Source: Porodaedalea pini (taxonomy: Eukaryota; Basidiomycota; Agaricomycetes; Hymenochaetales; Hymenochaetaceae). From it: a DNA stretch of 64,000 nt. Below the pieces are notes generated by a model. The model saw only the letters and a program-made list of their open reading frames with translations. It was not told the origin of the DNA and ran no database searches. Below, piece by piece: positions 11,605 to 22,826 of this stretch (its first letter is position 1; each line of letters begins with the position of its first letter). The position numbers and the translations under genes were made by a program. Where the stretch lies: positions 1 to 64,000 of the forward strand of contig NBAY01000031.1 of NCBI GenBank assembly GCA_002794775.1, written 5' to 3'.

Positions 11605-14600
11605 TCAGGCAGTCTGTGCAGGTGACTGCGTCGTCTGACGCCCAACAAGTATCTTGACTGCTTCAAGCAGAGCAGGCCGAGAGTTAAGCACCTCCTTCAA
11701 CATCGCCGGGTCCAGTGACGAAAGCCTCTGTAGCTCCTCTACCGCCTGCATCACCTCCGGCGGCAGCCTATTTCCGCCTTCAGCAGCTGGCGCAGGACCT
11801 GCCTGCTCTGCGGGTGCTGTGTCAACAGCTGACGCGGACGCGGAAGATGCGTTCAAGAATGAACTCGTGGTCGGTGGAGACACTGGGGAATTTGTGTCCG
11901 CAGACGAGGGAGGTGCGTTCTGTTTCTGGTCCTCTTGCACAAGAGAGGCAGTAGTACCGACCAATCCAGACCTAGGCGGGAGCGATGCAACAGAAGATGC
12001 GATCGTCTGATGAAATGCTTGAGAGAACGGTGATTCTGAACCACGCTGGTTTGAGCCTGAACCAGTTGAATCCGGTAAGGTCGACGCGGAATAAGCCTGC
12101 CGGTTCGGCACGGTCGGTGACTGCCAAGTCAAAGGAGAGATAGAGGGCTGAAAAGCGCTCGAGTAGCTATATTGCGAATACGTGGGCTGTATAGTGTGCG
12201 GCGGTTGAGCAGGCATTGGAGCACCGGAAGTACTCGAGTTGCTTGTTCCAGCTGAAGAGGCAGCAAGCGCGTAGTACGAGTTCGGCCAGGCGCCGTATCG
12301 GTACTGGCCACTACTGAAGCTTGCGTAGGACGGGTGCGACGCGGGCTGGTTCAAAGGAGTGCTACTTGCTCCTGCTGTGAAAGCAGGCTGAGGTGTAGAT
12401 TGAACATCCATTGTTGATGTCGCGGAGCTGGATGCATAACCAGGAGCAAAGCGAACATTCAGTCTGGGGTACGAATGTTCTAAGACAATTCCAGAACAAT
12501 TGAGCCAATGGGGATACATAAGAAGAATGCAAAAATCACTCACGCTCGTGAGGAGGTGCGGCAACCGTAGGCTTTTGACCGACAGCCTGACCCTCCGTCT
12601 TGCCCCATACGAGGCTGCTCCACTTAAACTCTCGCTTGATACCATCATCCCAGATGACCTCGACGGTGTTGCGCTCTTCATTGACAGAGACGAGAGACAC
12701 CTCGAAGACACCTGCACTCACACGCAGCTTGATACGCGACATTGGAGGGAGTGAAAGTAAGTCATTCCGTATGCGGTCGACTTTATTAGCACGCCTTGCT
12801 GCGGCGACAACCTAAACAAGGTATTTAAATATCAATTAACGGGAGTCAGGTCATGAAGTCACATACGGGGTTGTGCTGAGTACACAATAGTTCATATTCG
12901 ATCTTCTTGATAGTCTTGATGACATTCGGCTGCGGAGAGGCCTCGTGCGACAGGCTAATAACGTCTACATTGGACGCAGCGGGAGGAGCAGAGAGCAGAG
13001 AGGGGTCAATGGATGCACTACTGCCGGTCGACGTCGCGTCCAGCATCATAGCGGAATCGTCAGCTGGCTCAATGGGCGGCGTCATATCATTGAATATAAC
13101 TTCCTTCTCCACTTCGCGCAGCTCGGTGAACTGGATACGGCTCTCCTGTCCTCCCTCGCGAGCGCACGAGATATGGAAGGCCTTCGGACACTTGCCCTTC
13201 GTACACTGGATCGGCGCACCGTGAGCTCTCGCGCGCGTTTTCTGACACGAGGAGCATTTCTGATCAAGGTAATAGTTAAGCAATGTCAAAAGAAACGAGC
13301 TATTAGAAACTCACCAGGGCCCATCGATCCTTCACAATTGCATCCACGCCAAAGACCATCTTCTCCACCTGTCCCGTGTCATTCTCTTCTTCGTCAATCC
13401 ACGTTTCCGGTACCACCATCGCACAACTCTCGTGAGCACGCCAGATCTCCTGCCCAGCCACGTCCTTCGACGTATAGTTCTGACAGCCAGACCACGTGCT
13501 CGGCGGGTCATGTACGCGTAATAGGCCAGCCGTATCGCGTGAGATACACAGGCAGCAGGGATATGGTCCGAGGTCCTTTGGCACCTTCAGCATTATCTTG
13601 TGCTTGGTCGCCGAGGACGAAGAAGGTCCAGCCTCCATTTCACCAGTTTCGAACTTGACTTTATGCCTTTTGGCGTTGGGCTGCCCCGTGCCGTCGGACT
13701 TGCGTTTTCGTGGTGATTTCGCCTTGGAGCTGTCGTCGCCCTCTGACTTGGGCTTCTTGGAGCGAGGATTTGATGGAGCCTTAGCAGCCTCCAGTCTCTC
13801 CTCCTCGCGGGCAAGCAGCAGCGCGTCGACATCGATGCGTACACTAGATAAAACATTAGACCTACTGAACTCTGTTTCGTGTATCACGACACATACCTGT
13901 CTCCAATGCAACCGCACGCCTGTGCCTTTCTCCCAATGTCCAGCCAACTGTCAAGCGCAAAGTTGACACTTTCCGCACAATTGAAACCGAGATTGAACCC
14001 CGCATGATATCCGTGAGGATACGTCACGACGAACTCGCCCGCGTGTTGCACGAGCGTATTTGGTTTACAACTCGATTGCGCAAGGAGCGTCGGGCTTGCC
14101 ATGAACGATTTATGTCGAAGGAATTGGCGGCATTGTGCCCCGTCGCGCGGGAAGAGGCTCCGCAGCGTGTTCTCGAGCTGCATGGAGCGCATCTGTGGGA
14201 CAGAGTACCAGAATTTAGGGGCGCCGAAGTGGATGTAGTTGATTGAGAAGAGGTCCATGTCTTCTACATGCCAGGCGAATGTCGCGCGCCACATGCCGAA
14301 GTACAGATAGGGTGTATTAACGCCAGGAAGTCCAGCTGAGCTCTTGGGTAGGATGCGGGAAAGTGTCGATGGAAGAGAGCCGACGTTCCAGGAGGTCGTT
14401 GCGTCGGTGAAGAGCGAGCCAGCCGTATCTGCCCCATACCAAGGCGGCTTGCCTAGTCCGCAGTTCCGCCAATAGCGCCGCTCAAGCGTCGAGCAGAAAG
14501 AAGGGGTGTAGTCGCGGGCCGTAGTATTTCGTGGGAGCCAGGCAGTTTTCGGGTCGAAGGTCTCGAGGAACGCCTCGTCGAGCTCGACACGCTTCGCGAG

Positions 14601-15383
14601 CGCAGCTTCGCGTTCACATCGCGTCGGGAAGCGTCGTTTACGAGCAGGAGTGCGCACAGAGGAGTCGCCGTCATTTTCAGCGCCTCTTTCGCCTTCGACG
14701 TCGGCGTCGGCGTCGGCGTCAGGAATGGGAGTAGCTAGGTCGAGTACGGACGCCGTGTCTTCCAGACCTGGTTCATCCTCAAGCTCGTGCTTCACCAGAA
14801 CATCATCTTCCTTCGCCGCAGTATTCTCCCGCCGCTTGTTTCGCCTCTTGACGTAAGGTGCGTGCTCTCCAGCGGCCTTCAGGCCGACCTCATCGACAGC
14901 GGGTGCGCGGAAATCCTCCTTCGCGCAAAGCTCTGCCCACTCGCGTACGCTAATGGCCTTGCGCCGCTCAATATTCTGCTGACGAAAGATACCTGTACGA
15001 CCCAGCATGTGCTGCTCGATGGGCGACTTGATGCGGATGGCGCCGAGTTGGGGACGGATGGAAGGCAGCGCGTCGGACCACTCCTTCGGCGGAATAATCT
15101 TTACAATCCCACTACGCATTCCCCAGCATTCCACACGCGTCATGTACGCCTCAAAATCCTCGAACTCCTCCATCGTGGGCTTGAATACAGGAATGCCCTT
15201 GGTCGCAAGTGGGTCACTGTCAGGGCTTAGCCAGGAGTAGCCGGCTGACTCGGGCGACAGCGGTGCCGGGTGAGCGTCGCCGTCCGGTGAATAGAAATGG
15301 TCGGGCTGAACTGGCGGTGTCGGTGAAGGCGAGTGGGATGGCGAGGGTGTCAGCGACGGCGTGCTTTCGTCGCTGATCGGCAT
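11605..15383 (-). CDS. KDM4/Rph1-type JmjC histone lysine demethylase with ePHD and Tudor-like region
   Basis: Nuclear Fe(II)/2-oxoglutarate demethylase, by family acting on H3K9/H3K36 methyl marks. The ATG at 15383 (MPISDES) is the first in frame. A Pro/Ser-rich head leads to JmjN (KGIPVFKPTMEEFEDF), then an acidic linker, then JmjC. Fe ligands are in AWHVEDMDLFSINY (H, E) and YHAGFNLGFN (H). 2-OG contacts are Y in TPYLYFG, N in SINY and K in APKFWY. The KDM4 zinc site is complete: C and H in QCRQFLRHK plus ACGC. After a basic Ser/Lys linker comes an extended PHD (CCLC, then CSSCQK, CPKAFHISC, ELLCTQH). A Tudor-like segment follows (SAGVFEVSLVSV to REFKWSSLVWG), then a Ser/Ala/Gln-rich tail with a final helix (LPPEVMQAVEELQRL). 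GT-AG introns fall near 13850-13895, 13267-13311, 12813-12868 and 12480-12545. The exons join in frame, so this is one gene. Confidence 0.9.
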
Positions 15384-16094
15384 CGTCGCGGTCGTCGTCA
15401 AAATGTGCGTTCGCTATGTCTATTGCGATGTCCCGGTGGCTTCCGCTGAAAGTCGCGTCACGCATTTATGGCACCGTTGTCTCACGGCTACTTATTGAAT
15501 CCTTTTCAAAATCTCCAATTACATGAATATCTGGATAATAATTTAAGTCGGTATGCTAGTGCCTCAGAGAAATCATGAGAATCTCCATCGTCTCAAGCAA
15601 CGATTGTCCCATTTTCTTATTCGGTATATACCTTAAGTCAACTATCAAGCCGTAGTATGTTCTCTTATGAGACGCTTCACTAAGTTTAGGATAGCGCACG
15701 ACCATATATGTATGAAGCGACTTCAAGGCAAACAAAAACAGAATCCAAACCTTCAACTACAGCAATACACCAAAGGGGCTAAAATTCAGGTGAAATTGTC
15801 CTCTCTTGAAAAGTACAGTAGTGATAGAGCATTTCATTTCCTTCAATTTATGACTGAAACGCATCTTTGTGGTCGCATGTAATGGGAGCGAGTCTGTGCA
15901 ATGAACCTTCCGGTATTCATGTATGCGAGAGTCTTCCATTTTTGAAATGTCGGTATGTACATGACTGATGACAGAATTTCAGTCAACACGGAACGTAAAC
16001 GTACTTGAAAACCTCACATATCCAAAACAAATTTAGTCACCTGAGTTAAGATGATCACTATCCATCAACCTTCCTCTTTACTTCGGTAATGGTG
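15384..16094. other. Intergenic, nothing supported
   Basis: Promoter side of the demethylase gene and 3' side of the MYND gene. It is AT-rich with no recognised gene. Confidence 0.55.
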
Positions 16095-17389
16095 TCACCA
16101 CACAATCGAGGATTGGTCGGGCTTACGGTCGAGACATATGCTCAGTGTTCGATCTCCGACGTGCTTTGCCCAAAGGTAGATTTTTAAGCCCAGATATCCG
16201 GTAGTAACAACATCCTTTAGGCGTTGGAACCCAACCGGGTCCTGCGTTCGGAAGAATTGGCCCAGGAAAGAGCGCTGTCGGTCATATACGAGCATTGTCA
16301 TTCCGCCTGGCGATAGCTGTATCTTCACAACGAACGCATTGTCGCCATGGATGTTTTTGCCTGAGTCAGTGGGGCGTGTCGTGGAAACGTCGTTTGGCGA
16401 GCGCGCAGTTCGACTGAGCATGGTTTGGAAGTCCGATGTATACGACAGCGAGACCCAGGTGCCCGAGTCGAGAGAGAGACATGCGGGCTTGTGGCGTTGC
16501 CAGTCCGTGCGTTGGCATTCTGAGTGGACATCAGAACCTGTCAGTCAAACCTCAAGATTAGTTCTGCATAAGGCCTGCCTTTTCCGCAGTAGTAAACAGA
16601 CTGGCATGCCGCGCAGTTGTTTTTCGACGGGCCACCACAAACAATACATCCAACGTCTTTACAGAGCGAGCCGATGTCCTTCAAGCTGAGTGGCCCAAGA
16701 GGAAGAAGATAAGACGGAGTCGGACCGCTAGGTCCTGTAGAGCACGATTCTGTCTCTTGATCATTAGTCCGAGTCGCATTGAGCTCGAGGAGCTTCCGGA
16801 GCAGAGTGTGGGCCCCTGCCGAGTTGATTATTTTCGCGCCCTCTTCATCGTCATCTACTGGGCGACCGAGGGTGAATTCAACAGCTATGAGCGGAATGTC
16901 GTCCGTCACCATGAACACACCGCTGACCTGCAATAGATACGGCATCAATCAAATTGTGCCACCCTTGGAAGATGCATCACGTACCACCATTTTGATCAAC
17001 CTATCTCGCTCCGGATCCTCAAAGACAAAGACAGATTCGACCTTCTCCTCGTAAAGCATTCCAACACTGTTGGAGAGAGCGATCCGAAGTTCGCTGTATG
17101 CACCAACATCGCCTCCACCTCCGAATAATTCTTCCAAGCTAGCAGATTGCATAGCTTCTCTGAGTGAACGCCTCTTCCTCCAAGTGGGCAACTTCTTTTT
17201 CTTGAACTTCCCGCCAGATCCGGAGAGTTCTGCGTGTCGTTGGGCACAGTCTAATGCCTTCGTAAGACGCTCTTCGAGAGCAACGAGAGGCAGTTTTGTG
17301 GAAGCAGGCAGTTTCACGCCCATCGAGTCCAAGAGAACAATGATTTCTCCACGTTCACTCTCATTTTCTACGGTTGCGAAATCAGACAT
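16095..17389 (-). CDS. MYND-type zinc-finger protein
   Basis: Start chosen at the ATG at 17389 (MSDFATVENESERGE). The same frame is open to 17464, but without an earlier ATG. The N-terminal half is helical with a basic patch (KFKKKKLPTWRKRRS). The MYND finger starts CIVCGGPSKNNCAACQSVYYC and ends ECQRTDWQRHKPAC, giving the expected C-x2-C, C-x2-C, C-x3-C and H-x3-C ligands. These lie near residue 240 of about 370. MYND fingers bind short proline-rich peptides; the target here is unknown. The finger is split by an intron (16520-16578) whose donor is GC rather than GT (AAAAG|GCAGGC). The exons join only with that choice. The C-terminal part (GDNAFVVKIQLSPGG and following) is conserved in fungal relatives as far as I recall, but has no assigned function. 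Confidence 0.8.
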
Positions 17390-17794
17390 CCTGAATGCAA
17401 TGTAAGGCGAACGTAGAAAGCTTGTCGGCAGGTACGTGTCGAGTGCAGACTGCGTCTTTGCCAAAAGCCCAAAACTACATAGCAGCGTGAGCGCTTACGT
17501 GATCCACTCAAACTCTAATCATGAGTCTCACGACGGTCTCTTACCATTTTTAGCTTGATACGTGCGATGGCTGACAGACGGTACTCCGGGAGCACGAGGA
17601 AATTCGCTGAACTGACTCTAACCGCATTTTTCGCTTTCTATACCTCTGAGAAATTCTGAGTATCGATGGAATGATATAAATATAATACCATCTTTCAGTA
17701 TATTTATCTGCAGTTCTCGAATTGTACGCTAGTCGAAACTTCATGTCCCATATCCTAGGTAAACGAAGAAAAGGACTTCTTCAAGCACTCAAGA
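17390..17794. other. Intergenic
   Basis: Upstream side of the MYND gene and downstream side of the KRE9-like gene. No separate feature was seen. Confidence 0.55.
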
Positions 17795-18504
17795 TCAAAG
17801 GCAGCTGCTGTCATCTATAGAATGGCATTAGTACGGCACAATACTAAGTGGGTTCCTTAATCACGCTTACCGCTTGCTTGAATATTGAATGGCGCAGAGT
17901 CTGCGATAGTACCGGTAGAGTCCCTGACCCTAATCTCCACCGATGTTCCTGGTACTGTTTACGCCTTCAGCCTTTGAATATAAAACATCATGGGTGTCAG
18001 ACGTACCTGCAGCGACGTTTCCATCCCAAGTAAGGGATGTCCCTTCTTGTTCGCCGAAGTCTACGAGTGCCGCACCATCAGATTGACCACCAGGAAGCAC
18101 CCTGTATCAGATATTGAGCATGCAATCCATTTTCAGTGAAGCGAATTTACTGACTCCTAGTTGAGTGGTAGCATAGGTCAGAGATAGTCAGAATCGTAAA
18201 TGCAATGAAAACATCAAGCCTTACGACGAAGAAAGGTGCTGCGAGAAAGTGCAATTAGAAAACAGAAACGATCGCCTAATATATTAGTAAGTAGATATAC
18301 GATTACTTCCACTCCACAAGATGAGCACAGGCTCGCACTGCACGGCACTCGCCCTATTTCACAGAAGGATGGTACAAAAAGGATTGACTTCATTATTCTG
18401 ATAGCTCAGAAACAGAATGGGGCGTACGGCGTGTCGACGGTCAGCTGCGCCGGAGCGCATGCGGCAGCGAGAAGAGCGGCAAGTGGAGCAATAGTGAACT
18501 TCAT
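17795..18504 (-). CDS. Small secreted KRE9/KNH1-N-domain-like protein (Ser-Thr-rich GPI-type family)
   Basis: A five- or six-exon gene with no long open frame, found by joining exons. The ATG at 18504 opens a signal peptide (MKFTIAPLAALLAAACAPAQ). A donor (CC|GTACGC) after LTVDTP joins ASAVQCEPVLILWSG in phase. TPFFVV and then VLPGGQSDGAALVDFGEQ with GTSLTWDGNVAA follow. PGTSVEIRVRDSTGTI and SAPFNIQASG come next, ending DDSSCL-stop at 17795. This is the usual layout of short basidiomycete cell-surface proteins with the yeast KRE9/KNH1-like beta-sandwich. There are two conserved cysteines. One junction (18106-18230, before VLPGG) does not close in phase by eye, so either a micro-exon is missed or the gene is damaged there. 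A wall or surface role is inferred from family only. Confidence 0.65.
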
Positions 18505-18842
18505 ATTGCGGCGAAGACGACAGCAGAGAATCTGAACTAGAGTATGCTTCTACGGAGCTCGTCAAAAGTCATTTTGTCTCCCTTTTATCTGAAAGGAGAG
18601 CGCGGCCAAGCATAGCCATAACTGAGAAAAGCTGCAGAGCGATATTAGTCGAAATCTTCACATGACTGATAGGTAGCTTGTTTGAGGAGCAGAACACAAT
18701 GCACCACGATCGGCATTAAATCAATGTCCAAAAATACGATGAGCGCGGTCCTCGCTTTGCCACTGAGCCTTCATCTCCTTTGTTTTGATGAACATCACAA
18801 AGTGAGGTCTGAATAGTCATGGTGCAGGCCGGCCAAGGTCCT
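18505..18842. other. Intergenic
   Basis: Promoter side of the KRE9-like gene. Nothing else was seen before the MITE. Confidence 0.5.
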
Positions 18843-18845
18843 TAA

Positions 18846-19501
18846 GGCCCCGTTCGGACATCGCCACTTTTGGCCCGGCCTCCCGCGAAATTTGAAGGCC
18901 GAGTCTTTCCCCACGATTTCCGGAGACCACGCGCATGATTTGCGCCTGGTAACCATGGCTCGGTCTTTATTTTTTGTCACTTGCGTTACTATCTTATTTA
19001 TGTAATCATTTTTCATGCTTTTGTGAGCGACCATTGCATGCCTGGCATTGCCTGCCTCTGCACCCAATTCTCGTGTGTGCCAACTGCAACCCCATAGGCC
19101 CTACAGAGTGTCCTTTGCAACTATTTAACAGCTGAGAATAATGTAAATGTCTTCACCCGTGTGCGTGGGTCTTGACATTGGATTGCATGAGACAGCATTC
19201 CATAAATGGAAATAACTTTATTTGTTTGTTATGCAATAATGCAGACAAGTATTCCTGTGTATAAGCATTGGCCGATATGTCCACCAAGGCCAATGCTTAT
19301 ACACAGGTTCGACTGTTGTGATAGCTGAGCTTCAAGCAGGATGATGAATATTAATGCGCGGCATCCGGTGCTTTCAGGCCAAAGGGAGTAACTATGACAT
19401 AATGTGACTATGTGTGACTACCTTTTTCCTATGACCTTGGCTTTCTCGCGTCGCTCGGTCTTTGGAGGCCGGGCCAGAAATGGCGATGTCCGAACGGGGC
19501 C
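18846..19501. mobile_element. PIF/Harbinger-type MITE, 656 bp
   Basis: The left end GGCCCCGTTCGGACATCGCC and the inverted right end form terminal inverted repeats of about 38 bp with two mismatches. TAA at 18843-18845 and TAA at 19502-19504 form the 3-bp target duplication typical of Harbinger elements. No transposase frame was seen, so it is non-autonomous. Its interior contains a terminal fragment of a pogo/Tigger-like element. Confidence 0.85.
19200..19315 (-). mobile_element. Terminal fragment of a pogo/Tigger-like element inside the MITE
   Basis: Read from 19315 leftwards it begins CAGTCGAACCTGTGTATAAG and aligns over about 115 bp with the right end of the element at 55986-56751. Shared parts include the central GTGGAC box and the trailing ACAAATAAAGTT. 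A 20-bp perfect inverted repeat (19254-19273 / 19288-19307) forms a subterminal hairpin. The other end of the element was not found. Confidence 0.65.
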
Positions 19502-19504
19502 TAA

Positions 19505-20247
19505 AAGACGAATGTCCGCAAAGAAGGCGGGGAGGCTGTACTCTTGAGCGCCGCTCATCAATCGCGCTTCTTCTTGGAAGTATCGGCGCGTGCTGAGGAG
19601 GAGAATGACTCTTACGAGACCTCTGATTGCTCAAGTGTAAGCAGTGCATTAATGAGTAGAACCCTGAGCGCTGTAAGATAACCTGAAAGGAGCACACGCA
19701 GACCATGTCGTTGTCTTACGTAGAAATAAGACGAAGACTATTTCAGTTTGATCCATTCGGCTCAAAAGCAACGATGAACTTCGGCCGATTGTACTATTTG
19801 CATGAATTAGCGCGTGTACCATTTGGAGTACGACACATACGAATCGAGATGCAACAGATTGAAACCCACTCGATTTCATTCACTCCAGCCAATCACTAGC
19901 TGCACCCGATCACTGGCTCGTCCAAAAGTGCAATAGACATTAATATAGTATCCTCCAGGCCACGGCGCCTGGAGACCCATTTTCCTATGAGTGATGACGC
20001 ATACCACATCACTTATTCCATCATAATGAATTCTAGAAGCTCTTCAGTAACCGCCTTAGACCGAGACCTCTGAGAACAGATGGTCCAGAACAGTCGTACT
20101 TTCAAGCCGACTTTTCATCATCCGTTTGCATCGCGACGGATGGATCGGCCTCAGGATGTGTGACAGTTAAGTACAGTCGACAATGACAATCCGACAACTG
20201 ACACTGCGGCGGCAGGAAGGCATACTCGAGAACAGAAGAACAGGATT
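19505..20247. other. Intergenic
   Basis: No supported gene. A short perfect hairpin (CTCCAGGC ... GCCTGGAG) lies near 19955-19975, with no evident role. Confidence 0.45.
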
Positions 20248-20460
20248 CTATCGATGCTTTCCCTGAGGTAGTACCTGAAGCCAGTGGTCAATACGCAGGT
20301 CAGAATCAGGCAAAATGGACGCATCAACCACCTTCACCCTCGAGTATGCAGGTCGGAAGGGTGTCATCTTCCTCGTTGAGCAGTGGATGATCAAATGGTG
20401 CCAAGTAATATGGTGATCTCGAACACCAGGGAATGGGTTGCATCGGAAGGAATGTGCCAC
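20248..20460 (-). pseudogene. Possible C-terminal relic of a GMC oxidoreductase
   Basis: The minus strand reads WHHLIIHCSTRKMTP and then YSRVKVVDASILP. This recalls the GMC C-terminal signature, in which a catalytic His segment of the form WHPxGTCxMxP is followed by xGLRVVDASIxP. Nothing else of the enzyme was seen on either side, and there is no splice-joined context. It is a relic at best. Confidence 0.35.
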
Positions 20461-20828
20461 ATCAGAGGCGGTATAACCTGCCTTCGTCAGCGGTCGAAAG
20501 TCTGTCTGACAGAGTTATGAACACTGTTATTTTTTGTCTACGTTGACTTCTGTAGGACATTACTCACTCGGCCAACTATCAGTTGTCGTAGTACCGTTTC
20601 TTTCATTCCATAAAAGACATCGAAGTAAGACAAAAGGTGTTAGGATTGCGATGTCGAGCAGAAAGCATTTTATGAGGGTATCAGAGTCCATTTCCCAATA
20701 GTAGGTACCATGCTGGCGAAAAAGAAATTCCATAAAGATAACAATCGCAAATCAACCTGATAGGCACAAATAATACGTTCTCAGCGTTGGATGCCCGAAA
20801 GAACACGGCAATGAGACCAAACCACGAA
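20461..20828. other. Intergenic
   Basis: 3' side of the Bud13 gene. No feature was recognised. Confidence 0.5.
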
Positions 20829-21862
20829 CTACATATCATCCACACTCCACTGGTAACTCTCTAATCCTGTCCGCCTTCGCTCGTTCTGCTTCTGGAAAAG
20901 CTTCTTCTCAAACCCGTTCCCTCGGTCGACGCCATCCCAGCGATAACCTGGTCTTATGCCGAAGCGGTTGGGAGGCGGTGGTGGGCCATTGTACTGAGGC
21001 TTCCGCGGGCCTTTCGATGATTTTTTCTAGAGGTAAAAGTAAAGGCAAACCAGTTCAGTGAACGAACAGGGAAACAAAGACTGACGAATAGACTTACGGT
21101 AAGAAACTGTGCCGCCGGGTCATTCCACCGGTCAGCCGCCTTCTGCTCCTCATTTAGTGCCTTATCATCCGCGTATACCGCTAAATCGCGCTTTCGCTCC
21201 TGCTCAAGCTGTTCCGCGCGCCTCGCAGCGTCCTCACGTTGAACCAGCCCCTTCCCCCATTCCATCTTCTGCGCCTCCTGCTCTTCACGCTCGCGCTTCC
21301 GCCGTGCAGCCTCCGCACGCTCAGCTTTCGTGTCAATCTTCCGACCCGAGGCGTCACGATACACGGTCTCCTGAGCGAGTCGAGCTTCTTCGCTCTCCTG
21401 CACGGACTGGGACCCTGCGCGCCTTCCCTTCCCTGTGCTCGAGCCTTGGTCTGGTAGTCGTTTCTTCAGGTCCGAGGCTCTAACGAGACCACCCGTGAAC
21501 GGTGTTGCGTCGACGACCTGTGGCTTCTCATCTGGTGGCGGGCTCGCATCTTCTTTCTTCACGCCTTCCCTTACTGTCGCCCACCCAGAACTTTCGCCTC
21601 CCCCATTCTCAGTGACCCTCCGTTTCTTGAAGCTCCTATCCGATGCGATTATCGCTTCTGCCACGTCATCCGCATCTTCTTCCGCCCCTCCAGATCCGCC
21701 GCCCCATCCGCCATCCTCATCGACAATCACATTTATCACGCCCGAGCCAGATGCAGCTGCGCCTGTCTTGCGTTTCTTTTTCTTCTTCTCAGGTGCAACG
21801 CGCGATAGGATAGCATCTGCCTTCGGACCCGACATGTATTTCTCTGCTAGGTAGGCTTGCAT
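20829..21862 (-). CDS. BUD13: Pre-mRNA-splicing factor Bud13/Cwc26
   Basis: Subunit of the RES (pre-mRNA retention and splicing) complex, which joins the activated spliceosome. The ATG at 21862 gives the family's N-terminus [19 protein letters not shown]. The middle is low-complexity and basic/acidic ([17 protein letters not shown]). The conserved C-terminal half starts at [16 protein letters not shown] and continues [18 protein letters not shown] and WGKGLVQ. It ends [20 protein letters not shown] and [14 protein letters not shown] before the stop at 20829. One intron (21027-21097, GT-AG) joins AAQFLT to [15 protein letters not shown] in frame. Length, about 320 residues, fits fungal Bud13. 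Confidence 0.95.
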
Positions 21863-22826
21863 ATTGTCAAAGGACGAGAGGATCAGGAGGTTAGAGTAAG
21901 CAGTTGAGCTGGTTGTTCACACTTGAAGCTCGATGCTTGCGGACCACAAAGGGTAAATTGCTTGCATAATCATGACTTAGTCATAAGTGCTTTTCTGGTA
22001 GAATTGACTTCGGAGGCAATATCGAGCCTGGAATCAAACCACCGACACTCGACATCCTACCTAAATCCTGTGCTCTAAACTGCCTGCTTGCTTCACACTG
22101 TAAGGCGCATCATATGACGATACGCATCCAGACGACAATCATGGTAACCGATACAGACACAGTAACTGCGTCTGAGAAAAGCTCTGTTCTCAGGTCTTTT
22201 GTTATTCACTTTTCCTTTATTTTCGTTTGCAAAGGAGCTAATTCGTTTATGAAAGGAGTGACGTAACTCTCGTCGGCTTATGACTCTATGTAGAGTTAGG
22301 TAGCTTGCATACCAGAAATTTCGACCTTTTCTCCTGCGGATCGACTTCTTCGAAGATACAAGTACACCGCCATCTAACCAATTGCCTGTATCAATATGAA
22401 GAAATCGACATCGGACTTGATCGAACCGTACCAGCGTTCTTCAATGGTGAGTGCCGCACAAGCTACTACAGCACGAGTCGGAAATTTTGAACGTTGCAAA
22501 AGACAAGGGTACGAAACCATTAGAGAAAACAGTCCAATTGAGGATTCATGCTAACACAGATGCCTCAGGCTCAGGGATGTATGCACGTTTCCAAGGGCAA
22601 GAATCTTGCATACTGTAAGTATGGGTTAGTCACAAATATCAACGGCAGTAAATTGCGAAGCTTATTTCCCACTCAGAAACTTTGGATAGCTTTCTTTCAT
22701 GTGAGTTATTCGTCATGTGAAGTTAAGATTCCAGATACATACTGACACGGAAATTCATACTGACAGCATTTGTATCCGTTTAGCTGAGGATGAAGTGAAA
22801 CAATTATATCTCCTTAGTGAATTAGA
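21863..22826. other. Intergenic
   Basis: No gene recognised. Near 22025-22045 the minus strand carries GGTTTGATTCC, one base from the pol III B-box consensus, but no tRNA fold could be drawn around it. Confidence 0.45.

Noticed and set aside
19955..19975. Hairpin CTCCAGGC...GCCTGGAG as a terminator or regulatory RNA
   Set aside because: An 8-bp stem alone in an intergenic AT-rich region, with no neighbouring gene end or conserved context.
21990..22090. tRNA or SINE on the minus strand
   Set aside because: GGTTTGATTCC is one base from the pol III B box and an A-box-like word lies upstream, but the T stem has only about three pairs and no cloverleaf could be drawn.
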